In this document: positions 46,091 to 59,039 of the stretch, in pieces
How positions within the stretch are numbered: the stretch's first letter is position 1
Layout: each line of letters begins with the position of its first letter
NCBI RefSeq assembly: GCF_032854445.1
Contig: NC_088301.1
Span: 6,742,044 to 6,806,043, forward strand
DNA length: 64,000 nucleotides
Source of the DNA: Liolophura sinensis
Taxonomy: Eukaryota; Mollusca; Polyplacophora; Chitonida; Chitonidae
Reading direction: 5' to 3'
Position numbers and translations under genes: made by a program
The notes under the pieces: model-generated
What the model saw: the letters and a program-made list of their open reading frames with translations, nothing else
Database searches by the model: none
What the model was told of the DNA's origin: nothing

Positions 46091-48479
46091 CTGAATCAAA
46101 ACACATGTATACATCATGCAGGTGCACTCAAACTGATCAAACATCCAGCCTCTACACAATTGCTACTAAATACATACGTTGGCCTTGTAATATACATGTT
46201 TGCAAGCAAAAGGCAGAAATATTCATTTACAGATTTTTATTTAATGTACATTTTTTATGCACTTTAAATCTTTTAAATGTAATGGTCTACATGTACTATC
46301 TAGATTTCTGGATGTGACAATATATATTAGTGGTATCAGGGCAAATACAATGTTGTCAACTGACTACAAGTCATTCCTGGAGATAAAGGCAATTTGGTAA
46401 ACCAAGTAAAAGCTGGTGAAAATGACCCATGGGACAGAAAATCACAGCATTTCAATCTATTTCACTTTGATATAAATTTGTTGATTTAAGTGCCAACCTG
46501 TCCAAATGAAGGAGTGATTTGTTTTTTCCAGGGTTTGGCACACAACTGCTCTGCCCATGTTTAGTGGACGGTAAACTATCACAATTTACAGATATCTCAA
46601 AGGATGACCTGCCAAAGGCTGTCTTGGATGATCTGATGTCTCTTGAAGTGACATGTACATTGTAGATTCCAGGACTACATGTATGTCTATTTGTATGACG
46701 TAATTATACAAAATTTTGCATCCTGCTTGCTTAAAACTTGGTGTTGATAACAAAACTATTAAAGATAGTGCTGAAAAACAAAAACAAGCACATCTAAATG
46801 CCAAAAAAAATAAATAAATCAATAAATAACTTAAACAACTTGAAAACAATACATCAACTTTAAACTTAAAGTTACAAGTACATAGATCAGAGCCAAATAC
46901 ATCTTTAATCCAGGTGCTCTTGATTCAAGGAAATGAGGCATGGTATATTTTTAAATGCCTGATATATAAACTTTCTTTCCCAGATCCTTGGGTCAAGTCA
47001 AACTTGGTGGCGGCAGTGGCACCTCCGATTTCTGGTGGCCAATGGAACGACACATGAGACAGAAAGACATTACAGCAGAAACTGAAACACTGTAACATTG
47101 CAGACATTGTGATAAAATGACTTTTTGACAAGGTCCTGCTTAACATGACTCAAATATAAGCTGCCTCTTACATTCACCAGTTTCAAAAGTAAAAACTTTT
47201 TAAAAATGTCTTTTTCTTAATTTGGCCTTTTGCTGAATTTTAGCATCTATATTAAAAAATGGCTGGAAACCAAGTTTTGCCTGCATTTGGCCCTGTGAAT
47301 GTACAAGGAAGTAAGGAATCTCCCATTTCTTCTGCACCATCTATCCTGCAGTCTGCGATGAGGAAAAGAATTTGAAAATAAAACCACACACACACACAAA
47401 ATCCTTCTCTCATAAGATATGAGAAGACAGGACACTGGTTGGTTTATTACCAACAATCTTATATGTATTGTAAAAGCATAAATCATGCTGAAGGAAAATG
47501 AACAATTTCGACAAGTACACGGCAAAACCAAGACCAGGGCTAAACGTACACATTGTGCACTTCTATAAATCTAAAGCTCAGAACAACTACAAGGTTATAA
47601 AAAGATTACAGGAAAAAAAGAATAAACAGGAAAAATAATAATAATAATAATAATAATAAAAAAGAATATATAAATAAAACAAAGGTCTTCTCATTATCCA
47701 AATTATGGCATACATGTACAAGGCAATGCAACACTTTTAGATGACAGCCCAACTCAAAAGACTTGGTGCTGATAAGCTAAAGCAGGCTGAGTGACTCACA
47801 ACAACACCAATCAATACAGGGCACATGTTTGTCAGCTGATAGGCCCCTCATCCGATAGAAAGGTTTGTACATAGAAATCATGTACAGTGTGTGTGTAAGT
47901 AAGAACCTGCCAAACATACCCAAACATCTGAGTTCAGTTTTATGAGACAGTCCCAACAATGCACCAAGTGCACTATAGTGAGTTTGTTACTATACTACGG
48001 ACATCATTCCACGCGGAGGTAACGACTGCTCGATTAAAAAGGTCCCTGCCACAAAATATTACCTTGATACGGAAACATACGGATCAATAGAACTCTTAAA
48101 AAGTAGGAAAAATGGACATCTTAGTCATGTGCAAAATTTTATGTTAAATGGCAGTTTCTTGAAGTCATATTTTTCTTTCATAGTAGTGTGTGTACATAGT
48201 AAGAGGTATATGTACATTGGCATTATGCAGAAATGTGAAGTTGGTGACCAGTCATTTATGAGGCTATTTTGTTTCTAATTTGTGCCCCCTGGATAAAAAG
48301 CCATCTTAAATTTAGTCAAAAGTTTAATTATTAAAATTTGTATGTTCCCTTTTATTATTTTAACTGGAATTTTTTGAACAATAATCTACCCAGAATTTAC
48401 GTCGTCAAGCAGTATTTTGTCCTCACATCAGAAATAACAATTTTCAACTGATTTCAATTTTAACTTAAGACCACTTCGT
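46091..48479 (-). other. Probable first intron of the stathmin gene
   Basis: No exon is recognised. Includes an (AAT)n tract at 47634-47660 and many ACATGTA words. The missing 5' exon may be here or further upstream. Confidence 0.35.
47634..47660. repeat. (AAT)n microsatellite
   Basis: About nine AAT units. Confidence 0.9.
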
Positions 48480-48965
48480 TATTCCAGGGCCAGGACTTCA
48501 ATTTTATTTTAAGGAACAAAAAGGATATAAGGAAATAATTTTTGTCTGGTGGGTATTTGGTACCACCTCTTCGAATACGTGGTATTTACATAATAAGTTC
48601 CTAAATGAGGATGTGATACTTGTCTAATAGATTTACATGTATCTATGTTCAAATCTGCTATTTTCTCCTTCCACATGTGTTAAACCACAATTTTAATTGT
48701 GTTTATATTTATAATAGATTCCTAAATATATTCATAATTCTATTCAATTTAATATATATATATATAAAAATTACATTCAAATAAATTTGTTATGCCCGTA
48801 TCACATATTCATTTGGAACAAATAATACCTAGAGGTGGCCCAATATACCTAGTATACATTTTTTTTTTTTCATATGTCTTTACCCTTTAAGAAAAACCTA
48901 AAAGAATACTTAAAACCATATTTACTAACAACTTTTCACACCTTTTCATTTGAAGTCTTTAAATG
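48480..48965. mobile_element. Fold-back MITE (family A), copy 2
   Basis: The left arm at 48551-48635 (CTGGTGGGTATTTGGTACCA, GAGGATGTGATACTTGTCTA) is mirrored at 48782-48855 (ATGCCCGTATCACATATTCA, AGAGGTGGCCCAATATACCT). The outer right part (ACTAACAACTTTTCACACCT) matches the outer arm of copy 1 at about 3310-3330. Confidence 0.6.
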
Positions 48966-51964
48966 TGTTCAAAGCAGAGAGTTGACTAGCCCTGATTGTA
49001 AATGCATACTCAACATGACTCTAAATGACCAATTAGTTTTCTTCCTTTATTCTTTGGTCTTCTTCAATTCTACAGGTATTTAAAGGAGGTGGTTTTCTTC
49101 TCTGTAAGACTTGGTGGTCTACCAGCTGACTGACAAATGTGCCCACACATCAACCAGACTACCTTTCCAGACAATGATGGCATCAAAAAGCTCGCTGTCT
49201 GGATGGATTTGATGGTGGATCGGCTTTTTGGGAGACTCCCTCAAACAGAGGAGCACACCCAGCCATTTACAGACTGAAGATAAAACAAGAATGCAAAGTT
49301 GACAACTACCCATAAGAATAATCCAACATTTCATACAATGTATCACAAGACTGAGAAAAGAAGGCAGCATAAGTAACAGAATAGTCTACAATTTTTAAAC
49401 AATTATAAAAGTTCGGATCGCTTATTACTTTAAGTGACCTTAAAGTAAGGTCACTAAAACCTTAGGAAGCTGTCCATAACAATTTTTCCATTCAATTTTT
49501 TTTTTTCCTGACATCAGAAGAAAAATAATTTCTCAGCAGCTTAAAATCAAGGGGAGTAACTTTTGTAGGAATCTGCTAAGCTCTTTAAGGTCAAAGTGTC
49601 CTGCCATCGAGAGCAGTATTACCAACTGCATCACACACTGTAACTGATCAGAACAACTGACCCAGCAGAAACTAGGTTCAATGACATGGTACTCCACTGT
49701 TGTAATGGTTATAAATGGTTACTCCTGCATTACATCGGGACACCGTTAAAACCATGATGCACACCGATGGGCAGCACTGCAACAGTGCAGAAACATTGAT
49801 CCATTCAAGCATTATCCAAGTTGTCTGGGCCAGTTCCAGAGAGCAGCTCTATGTAAATTGACTGGTCTTCCGACGGCAGCTGTTATTACTGCTCCAGATG
49901 GCATAAAACACACTGGATGAAACTTGTCCCTGACCACTGTAAATCCACGCACTGCAGCCATACCAGCCAATTACAGCATCTTTTATTTGCATTTCTCAGC
50001 CTGTGTGCAATGCCGTTCTTTATACTTCCATACTCGAGTACTTTCAATTTGGTGACTAATCCCAACAGTTGGTGTCTGTCTCGTTTCCATAGAGACAAAT
50101 ACTTTCCTGCCACACAAGAAGGCACAGTGTAATCGGAATACATATTGACTTCACAGTTCATTTGCTAAACACCACTGAACATGGATCGGTTAATAAATCA
50201 AGCTCTAACATCCTTCCACCGTGCTAGAAAGAAGGCAAACAATGTAATCAGATATATACAATATCAGATTATGGAGGCTTCTTTCTTTAAGCAACACTGC
50301 TTAGCATTAAAAAGCAGTTCATTACAAGGAAATGAAAGTCTCTTCAAGTCTGCAAACACAGCTGGGCAGCAAGCAAGTTTTTATAATCAGCAATTGTCAG
50401 AGAAATACAAAGTACATGTACATACCTTGAGACATAGTTGTTTTAATGGATGGGCTAACTACTCCAAATTGATGCTAAGATAAAGGCACTAGCTACAACG
50501 TCTGGGCTCTCCAACACACGATCCAGATCACAATCTACAGCAGCCTTCCCACAGGACCTGAAATCCGTAAAAACAGACATGACAGCCACAATGAGATACA
50601 TGTAATATAAAAGCTATTAACACCAGACATAGCATGTGAACTGTTCTTATATATGTAAAACCAGCTTAAATCCAAGACCATATTGTTGATTCACTGCCAT
50701 TGTCAAAATCTACAAAATTTGTTGTCTGTGGATCAAAGATAGGATAAATCCAACCATTCTGCCCCCAGTGCTTGACAGATAGCCTGGCCAGCCTAGTACT
50801 ACAGGGTAGATATAAAAGTAGATGAGTCAGACTGCTGCTAGCACCGCCAAGGCTCACTGCAGCACAGACGATAGCAGACTCAGGCCTCAGAACCAGCCAA
50901 TAGATGATGCCAGCATAATTCATTATGTTACAGGAGCGACCTGATGAGGTCATCTTCATGATCCAATCTAAAGCCAACACCCGTACTCACCTCTTACCTA
51001 TAAGCATAAATGTGTAAGGAAAATATCCAGATATAAAATGCGAACCAACACTTGGATAAATGGTACATCAGTACTCAGAGCCATGTGAATGATCAACACA
51101 GTCTGACGTCATCCCTTTAGAATATTGTACGATTTACACAAACATGTGTATACATCTACACCTATGTCGACACAAGATAACATATATCCTGGTTTTCCTC
51201 CACACTGCATCCCCTACAAGGTATTATTATATGCAATATTCTTGAACATCAGACGCCAATCCAGTAAAATAATGTTACACATATTCACGCCACAATACTG
51301 GTGTTTAGTTGTGCAAGACACTAGGTATACACTTTTAGTCTTACAGATTCTTGCTCATGGTCTATATGGTGCAGCCAGGAGACACTTTACTTACAGGACA
51401 ATTTTCTATTCTAACCCTTTTAGGATGTAATCCCCACCTTCATATCATCTGTATGTACACATAATTTAAGGATAATCAAGTCCAATATTGAAGGAAATAG
51501 TTTGGGAGCTAGTAGAGGTTCATTGGTCAAGTCGCGTACGAAAGCTTGGACTCACAGACACATAGAACGATAGGACAAAGGTGCAAACTCCAAAATGTCA
51601 ATTCTTAAGTGTGGCAAACATGCACAGTCCATGTGGAATGAGAATCAAATTTCCAATATTCTAACATTAATCCTGTTTCTTTGGCCTTTTTTGGCCTTTG
51701 GCTTCTATTTGGGCTCTGGTTAAGTATATGAAACATTGCCTGCATTACCTGTATGTACTTAATAATTGACCGCCCCATCAGTTTTAAACCTTTTGAAACA
51801 CTTTAAGCTACATAAAAGGTTCAATCACAGTAGAACACATCATTTTCTTCTGTGACATTGCAGTGCTTGTGTACATGCCATGTACTTGTGTTTTCTGAGC
51901 ACACTTAAACTGATATTTGTGATGTAATAAAGAAAAGAAAAATAGTTCATAACATGGGACCATT
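48966..51964. other. No gene recognised
   Basis: Small ORFs at 49119-49370, 49886-50161, 50181-50483 and 50666-50980 lack recognisable domains. The minus strand has a donor-like GGTAAGAGGTGAGT around 50990, which could end an unidentified exon, for instance the missing stathmin 5' exon. Confidence 0.3.
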
Positions 51965-51966
51965 TA

Positions 51967-52868
51967 AACAGTGCAACGAAAGTTAGTTCCCCCAAAACAT
52001 TGTTTGATATATCCCAGGATATGTACCAGATCGCAATGAAATCGCATGCACTGTCCCAGTAATCAGGCGGACGCAGTATAATAGGTGTCTCATGATTGTT
52101 TGGGCACTCAACCGTCTCGCCCTGACACTAGCATCTGCTCTGAGATGATCTCAAACCTTCGGTGCTGAAATTCAGAATTTCTTGTGAATTTTTGTGGTGC
52201 ACTCAAACCTGATGTGGTTCTGTTCCTTAGTACAACGCTGACGATTCGCCGATCTTGTCTTTGTGTGGTTGCCCTGGGCCTTCCACTTCTTGGCAGGTCC
52301 TTAACATCTCCTGATGTGAGACACATCTCCCACAATTTCCGAATGGTGTTTGGTGTCTCCCATTCGACGTGCAACCTGATTTACAGGGTTGTTAGCCTCC
52401 AAAAGGCCAACTGCAATCGCTCTGTCCATATTGCATAATCGAGGCATGGTATACCATAGTCACAGAACGTGCAACATTGAACGTCCAAGACTTGTGGACA
52501 GTAATGTGGGCAATTCAGGTCCGAGAACCTTTTATTGACCATCTCGATGCAGGTGATGTTTAAATTTCTTGCGGTGTGTGTCATGTCCTCAATGCCCGCA
52601 CGAATATTTCTGGACTGGTAACACGAATTCTGTGATGAAATCAAAATTTGGCAGTGAAAAATCTGGTTGACTCCTTTTGTGAAATTTTCGACTGATTTTC
52701 AGTTTGCACATACCCATTAGCGCACAACTGCACCTGCACGTTAATCCTTGATATACCGCTTCTGCCTGATTACTGGAATAGTGTGTGCAAAATTTCACTG
52801 CGATCTGGTACATATCACGGGATATATCAAACAGCGTTTTGTGGGGAACTTACTTTTGTTGCACTGTT
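51967..52868. mobile_element. Tc1-like element, internally deleted, long inverted ends
   Basis: Left end AACAGTGCAACGAAAGTTAG and right end (inverted) AACAGTGCAACAAAAGTAAG; the similarity extends about 100 bp inward on both sides (GTTTGATATATCCC, ATGTACCAGATCGCA, CCAGTAATCAGG). TA flanks both ends (51965-51966 and 52869-52870), the Tc1/mariner target. The element is 902 bp; a complete Tc1-like element is about 1.3-1.7 kb. It keeps only the DNA-binding part of the transposase. Confidence 0.88.
52108..52450 (-). pseudogene. Tc1-type transposase N-terminal DNA-binding remnant
   Basis: The minus strand from about 52450 reads MDRAIAVGLLEANNPVNQVA and then, one frame over, TIRKLWEMCLTSGDVKDLPR and SGRPRATTQRQDRRIVSVVL. 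These are the paired-like helix-turn-helix, the GRPR hook and the second helix-turn-helix of Tc1 transposases. A frame break lies between the two halves. The DDE catalytic domain is absent; sequence passes directly into the terminal repeat. Confidence 0.8.
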
Positions 52869-52870
52869 TA

Positions 52871-54950
52871 GTTATAGACAGGCAGGAGTTTTACGAGTTC
52901 CCCATTCACAAGCAGATCGTTACATAATTTTACATTATTCAGTTTACATTTTTTGTGACCATCTCTCACATGGAGATACAGAACATGTACCATTCGTGAT
53001 TTTGCATGATGTCCATGGTATTAAGGCCTGTATTGCACACTGTATTCACATTGTAAGGTACCAAAGATTCAGCTTAATCTCAATGTATGCTGTCCTGTCT
53101 TAGAACTACAAATCAGAATCATGGCACTTAACAGAACTAGATTTACTAAGTATATGGCTACTGATGGATACTCAGTGAAATATCATTAACCAAATTCAAT
53201 TTACTTTACCTTTGCATTGAGTGGGATAAATTTTACAGCTACTTGTTGGTTTGGTGACCTCTACATGTAATTGTACACAATCTTATACTCTGAAGTCAGT
53301 ACAATGTCAGTTAGCTATGAGAAAAACAAATCTTAACACTAAACGGTAAACAAAAAATGGATGTAACTTCTACTGTACTAGTCTACTTGTATGCAAGAAG
53401 GGTCAACAATCATGGCTCACCATTTTACCATCTAAGGTTTGATCTGAATTATTAATAATAATAGTGCAAGGGAAAATACAGGTTACGACCTTTACCAACA
53501 ATAGGGGCACATGCATGAGTACTTAATGCACACAACCAATGACTACTTTCCTGTCGAAAGAACTATGCAGTATATTACAGTCACTCAGTGTGGCTGATCA
53601 AATGTTGGAAACAAACCACTGATTACCCTATAGACTACAGTATTGATTTTTGCAGTCTGGCAGCTGGAGTCACGCCATCCTGCCTCAAATCGTACACCAT
53701 CAGTTTAGCTGGCATCTTGACACAGACTCAGCAGGGTTTGATGATGTGAACACTTCGTCCAATGTCCTCCAGAGAATTTCACAATCAGGCTACTTCCCTA
53801 GGAGTGTCAGTATAAACCAGATTACTTAGACTTAGGTCCACAGATTCAGCAGGTTTATCCAAATAACCACTGTTCCAAACACCAATTTAGTTAACATTTC
53901 AATGCAAAACAAAATATCACAGCTGCAGTCAGTTTCATGGGTCAGCAAACCATGCAACCTACCCTTGGCAAGCTTGGCAAGTTTTAAACATATTTCATCG
54001 CTAGACAAGATGAAAACATTACTCAAAAAATAATATCATGAAACAATTTGTACAAAAAATTTGAGATTTAATACACTGGCTGTAAAAGCATGAGTTTTTT
54101 TCACTTCAAAAGAGTTGAGAGGTATGGAATCCAGTAACATGTTGCAAAAGTGACAAATGTGTTCAGCACTTCAGTATTCACATCTTTACAGGGTCAAAAT
54201 GTTTGGGCATTCACATCAAAATAATAACAATGATCTCAAATTAAGCCCAGGTCATCACCAAGATTGACTCAGGAGTTGCAAAGTCTTGTGTCATATCAGC
54301 CATTCCATGTAAACTGCACTGCAATCTTTTTTTTTCAATTTTTTTTTCAACTTAAGAGAATATCTGAAAAGTTTACATTTTTTGAAGAAATATTTTCCAT
54401 AGTTTATGAAAACATACTCAAACATCAGCTTTAACGCCTGCTAGCACTGACTGACCAGTGCAAAGTATGGCGTCACAGAGGTCACATCCATGTTCCAACA
54501 GGTCCAATAATTGGGTCATAGGAATTTTCAGTGGAAACTCCAAATCAAGGAAAAGTTTTTTCAGCATCACTGTTCAGACAAATATTGGTAGTGTTGCAGC
54601 AGCCAGGACAGTCTGCATAAAACTTTCACACCTCAAGTCACAGGGCGAAAATATTCTACCCCAATTACACGCGTCACGCCAGTCATGCAAGTAAGTATTT
54701 TTTTCTTTTCCCATTAAATAAATGTTACAAGAAAAACTAAGACCATGTATGATGGTACTTTGCTTTAAAGGTATGATGCAATGGCAACTAGAAAAGTAGG
54801 GATTGTTTTAATCAATTTAAAAATCTCCCTCAAACTCCGTCACGCAAACCACATAACATGTATTTACATGAATTCCATGTAACAAATCAACTTTTGTGAA
54901 ATTTGTCCAACATTAAATAATTCAATAAATCTCACACTTCTTGCAGAATT
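52871..54950. other. No gene recognised
   Basis: AT-rich sequence without domains or repeat families I can name. Confidence 0.35.
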
Positions 54951-55009
54951 AGTGAGACGTAATTCACTGCACCAGAAAGGAGTAAACAAAGTGAAAAATT
55001 GAGGGAACA

Positions 55010-56895
55010 AGAAGTTTATGAGGAGTATAAAGCTAGACAAAGCGCTTACAGTAATAAATAACAGGCAAGAAAGAAAGAAAGCAAATGTCAATAAAATGAC
55101 AAAAGAAAGTAGGATTAGGATTTTCGATGAGAAGAGAAAGGCAGATAGGGAAAAACAGAGAAAGTGTAGACAAAATAAGAGACAAGATAAAGTAGAACGA
55201 GCAGCCAGCACATCAGGAACTAGTCACAGAGCCCACTGAGCATCTGGTTCCTTAAATAGGGCCACCATTCGTTTGGATGAGTGAGCGAGTGCTTGGGCTT
55301 TAACATCGTACTTGACAATTTTTCAGTCATATGACACCAATCATTTGAAAGAAGCTCTGCCAAAAAGTCCCAGAAAGAGGAAAGCTATCTTGTCAAATCT
55401 TGTCCTTGAGTTTGGTGAAAAAGAGAAAACCAGCTTTAAAGGAAGTGGAGTCACGTCACTTGGGCAAAAAACTATTGCAAAAGTCCAGAATTTCTAATGT
55501 CGTGATGACATCGATAGAATGGCTCCTGGAACGAGCCATGTCATCACCTTCAGAGAGAAGGGAGTTTAAACAAAGCTGCAGAAACGGCACCTTTTTATGA
55601 GTATCAGAGAATGTTAAGAGAACTTAAAGAAGAAAACCCTGAATTAAAAATAGGTGTCAGTAAGTTTGCAGAATTGCGCCCTTCAAATGTGCTGTTAAGT
55701 GCATCTACTGCATCAAATGTTTGCCTCTATGTTTATCATCAGAATTTCATCTTGGCTCTGGATGCTATCCATCTCTTCATTCCAGAAATCCCCACCTATA
55801 AAAAGGGCTTCTTATCATTGTTTAGTTTTCAGTGATGACACAAGTTGCTGGTTTTCTGAATGTGCTCATGAAAATTGTGGCTTCAACAATACCGTAAATA
55901 CATGTATGTGAAAACCCATTCCGTAAATGATGATTCCGTAGATATACATGTAACACAGGTGAAGTGGTGGAAATGGGAGAATGTGGGCAGTACACTGGTC
56001 AAGTGCGAAAAAAACTGGAACAATTGATCAGCTCTTCAACTACATCAATTTAATGGTTCCAAAATACATGAGGCATTGCTCTGTGAGAAGATGGCAGGCA
56101 GAGAGGTATGAACATGACAAGGCTGAATCACTACTCCACTACTGCTGTTCTACAAATGGATTATGCCGAGGAAAAAGTCCAGTCAGGACACTGGAATCAA
56201 GCTCAGGTCACACTTTTCACATCTGGAGCATGGTTTAAGGGAAATATTTCTTCCCATGTAATTGTAAATGTCTACATGCGACATGAAAAAACCTAAGCAA
56301 TTGTTTTTATTGGATGAAATCCTATCTGAAATTCTTGATAGGTATTACTGAAGTCAAAGTATGGACTAATGGACCAGCTAGCCAGTTCAAAAACAAGTTT
56401 GTGATGTCTATAATCCAGCTACTATCTCAGTACAAATATTCTGGAATTTTAGTGCCACTAGCCATGGGAAGGGTCCAGTAGATGGTGTTGGGGAAACCAT
56501 CAAAAGACTTGCTGCTAATGCAGTGAAAACCTGCCAGTGTACAATCAATTGTGCAGAAGACAGATATAATGCTGTTCAACAATCCTCCATTCAAACATCT
56601 CTGGTCACAGCAGCATCTGTTGAAGAACGTGCAAAGTCACTGAACATGGAATTCATCTTTGATGGAGCAATGGCAATAAAAGGAATGTTTTGACTTCAGT
56701 GAACCTACCAACAATGGCTACATAACTAAACCATATACGGATAAAGACACTTTGTCAGTGGAGCCATACACTGAAGAGAACATCAGTGATGAGGATCTGT
56801 GAGGTGAAAGCCATTTTACACCAAAGGTTGACCATTTTGTACAAGTGAAAATCAGTGGAAAGATGGCAGATATTGCCTACATTTATACGGCATAG
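55010..56895 (+). pseudogene. Decayed DDE-like gene of an unnamed mobile family
   Basis: Pieces in order, in shifting plus frames: a basic N-terminus (KRKADREKQRKCRQNKRQ), EALPKSPRKRKAILSNLVLE, LRELKEENPELKIGVSKFAE with LRPSNVLLSA, VCLYVYHQNFILALDAIHLF, SCWFSECAHENCGFN, YAEEKVQSGHWNQAQVTLFT, NGPASQFKNKF, then SATSHGKGPVDGVGETIKRL and a C-terminal FVQVKISGKMADIAY. The order matches a large family of uncharacterised proteins repeated in marine invertebrate genomes. It has a DFAENY-like block, a DGP.SQFKNK block and a SHGKG.VDG.GG block, which look like catalytic motifs of a DDE nuclease. Here the expected D of DGP is N, the first block reads YAEE after D, and many stops and frameshifts occur. 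A SINE-type fragment interrupts it at 55268-55335. The family name and chemistry are not known to me. Confidence 0.7.
55268..55335. mobile_element. Second SINE-type repeat fragment inside the decayed gene
   Basis: TGGATGAGTGAGCGAGTGCT, TGGGCTTTAACATCGTACTT and ACAATTTTTCAGTCATATGA correspond to the head of the repeat at 5886. It splits the basic N-terminus from the PKSPRKRK segment. Confidence 0.6.
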
Positions 56896-56934
56896 GTAAG
56901 CTGTTAGGCAAGCCTTTTAAGCATTACACAGGAC

Positions 56935-58250
56935 TTGAAATTAGCTCTGGTCCGGTGTTCCAAGGCCAGTGGATTTTCTGTCAGACCAGTTGAGTTTGCA
57001 AAGCACTGGTCCGATGGGACAGAAGAAAAATACAAACATTTTCAGTGATTTTCAGTGTCTTATTTTTTTTTTTTTTCGTACATCGGCCGCATAAATGTCA
57101 CTCATACATGGAGTGCGGCTTGCTGAAAAACAGCAGTCACCCTCCTCACACGATGGTGGGGTTCTGTTCCACACTGGCCACAGTTTGGTACACGGAAAGA
57201 CCCGAGCGGTGTACAAAGAGTTCCGGACCATATCATTATGAAAAGGAAGTTTGAAGTGCGGAAACCCCCAAGCGATGTATCTGACGCATCGGAAAGATGA
57301 TCTGACTGGAAGACAAGTATAGTCGATAAAAGAACAGCCTCTCCATCGTATGTACATTGTATCACGTACAAATGCCCCGCACAAGTTATCGATTTGTATG
57401 TATGTAAGCGTGGCAATTAATCAACAACAATGTTGCAATGTGGCGATACTTAGACGGAGCAAAGCCTCATGAAAAGAAAGCAAGATTAACTGACAATCAA
57501 TTAAGTAGACTAATGTGGGACAAATGTGTGTAGTGACTGTGACATATTTAGTGTGAAAATAAAGGCATCCAATAAGTGACACTTAGTGACTGACCAGTCA
57601 CCGTAGGGTTATCCAATTAAACCTGAATGACCAGCAGCTCACTGTCTGCTGTTATTAAATTTGAAGTATTGTGGTTACAGTTACTGCTAATACATTAGCG
57701 CTTGTTATGGACTTCTCACTATTTTGATTGATCATAGCAAAACAATTACTGTGCTGATCAGGGAAAATCAACTGCATGTATTACTGGATTTTTCAAGAAT
57801 TTTTCTGGTGACACATTTCGCCTGGTGATTGATTTACACACCTTATATGGACACATAAAGAGTTTTTGTGTAAAGTTTGATTAATTTCTTATCAGTAAAA
57901 GTCATGTGTTGGCATGTAAAGTGTCACTTTAAGGTTTGTGCTGCTGCAAGTGCATTTTACATACCAAAGATGAAACTTAGGCTGAAATACAGTACTTTTG
58001 AGCTGATGTCATTTGTAAATGCAAAATTAGAAATTGTTTTGTTTCAAGCAAGACCGACTGTACACTTGTAACACCCAATGATTTGTTCCCAAAGAAATGA
58101 GCCGTTTTATTACAGTGCTTGTTATGGCGCTATCAAGCGTGTCCTTTTCATTTTGTCAGGACCAGTAAACTTACGGTCAGGCCAGTAAAACTCTGAGAAT
58201 ACTTGTGGCCAGTTAGACTTTCTGCTTAAATTCTGGCCCATATTACATGA
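56935..58250. mobile_element. Candidate element with weak inverted ends
   Basis: CTCTGGTCCGGTGTTCCAAG, AAGGCCAGTGGATTTTCTGT and GACCAGTTGAGTTTGCAAAG near 56947-57015 resemble, inverted, CAGGACCAGTAAACTTACGG, CAGGCCAGTAAAACTCTGAG and TGGCCAGTTAGACTTTCTGC near 58156-58225. Similarity is imperfect. No coding sequence is recognised, although 57100-57400 is GC-richer and holds overlapping ORFs. Confidence 0.3.
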
Positions 58251-58609
58251 TTATTAAATGTAATGATTGGCCCATTACTGCAGCACATAGCATATTGGTA
58301 AAACACTGGTTATTAAACCCTGGGTGTTCGTGGCTTTCAACCGACTACCATGACTGCAGGCAGAAAAAATCTTTTAAACCTGTTTATATTATGTATTTGA
58401 ATATTGTATCAAACAGACAAGTGCACGAATCAAACACAATATATTTTCTTTCAAATTTTGCAACTACAAGGCAATGATGTTAAGCTGAGGTATCTCGCCA
58501 GAGGTGGTCACTGGCTGGCTTTATCACTGGCTCTCTGACCTTGATGATACACTGCCACCTCTTCGAAACATTAGCTGTGAAATGGCATCTCCAGACTTAG
58601 CAACCATCA

Positions 58610-58772
58610 GATTTATTTATTTCTTTAACTGATTGGTGTTTTATGCCGTACTCAAGAATATTTCACTTATACGATGACAATGACGGCATTATGGTGGGAG
58701 GAAACTGGGCAGAACCTAAGACCATCCGCAGGTTGTTGGCAGACCTTCCCACTTACGGCCGGAGAAGAAACA
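58610..58772 (-). mobile_element. tRNA-derived SINE, head-less copy
   Basis: TTGGTGTTTTATGCCGTACT, CAAGAATATTTCACTTATAC, GGCATTATGGTGGGAGGAAA and CCTTCCCACTTACGGCCGGA; it ends where the tRNA-like head should start. Confidence 0.8.
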
Positions 58773-59039
58773 ACAGAGGCCAACTAACATTTCCACAGAA
58801 ACTGTTAGATAAAGTGGAATCTTTAGTGCTAGTTTGCCAGGACTCAAAACTTTTTACTTCAAATAAATTGAAAGATTTAGATTTAAACTGTCACAGATGT
58901 GTTCTGACATCTCCCATTGTGGTTATCTGCTTTCACTATTTTAAGGCCACTTAAAAATCTTAAAATTATTGTTGTGACTGTGTGTGAAACTGTTAATGTT
59001 TGTATTGGAATTTCTTGAAGGAAGTACATTTTATTAGGA

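Noticed and set aside
50181-50980. ORFs of about 100 codons on both strands
   Set aside because: No domain, no codon bias visible and no matching splice partners.
54864-55211. 115-codon minus-strand ORF with hydrophobic character
   Set aside because: It is the antisense of the lysine-rich N-terminal part of the plus-strand relic gene.
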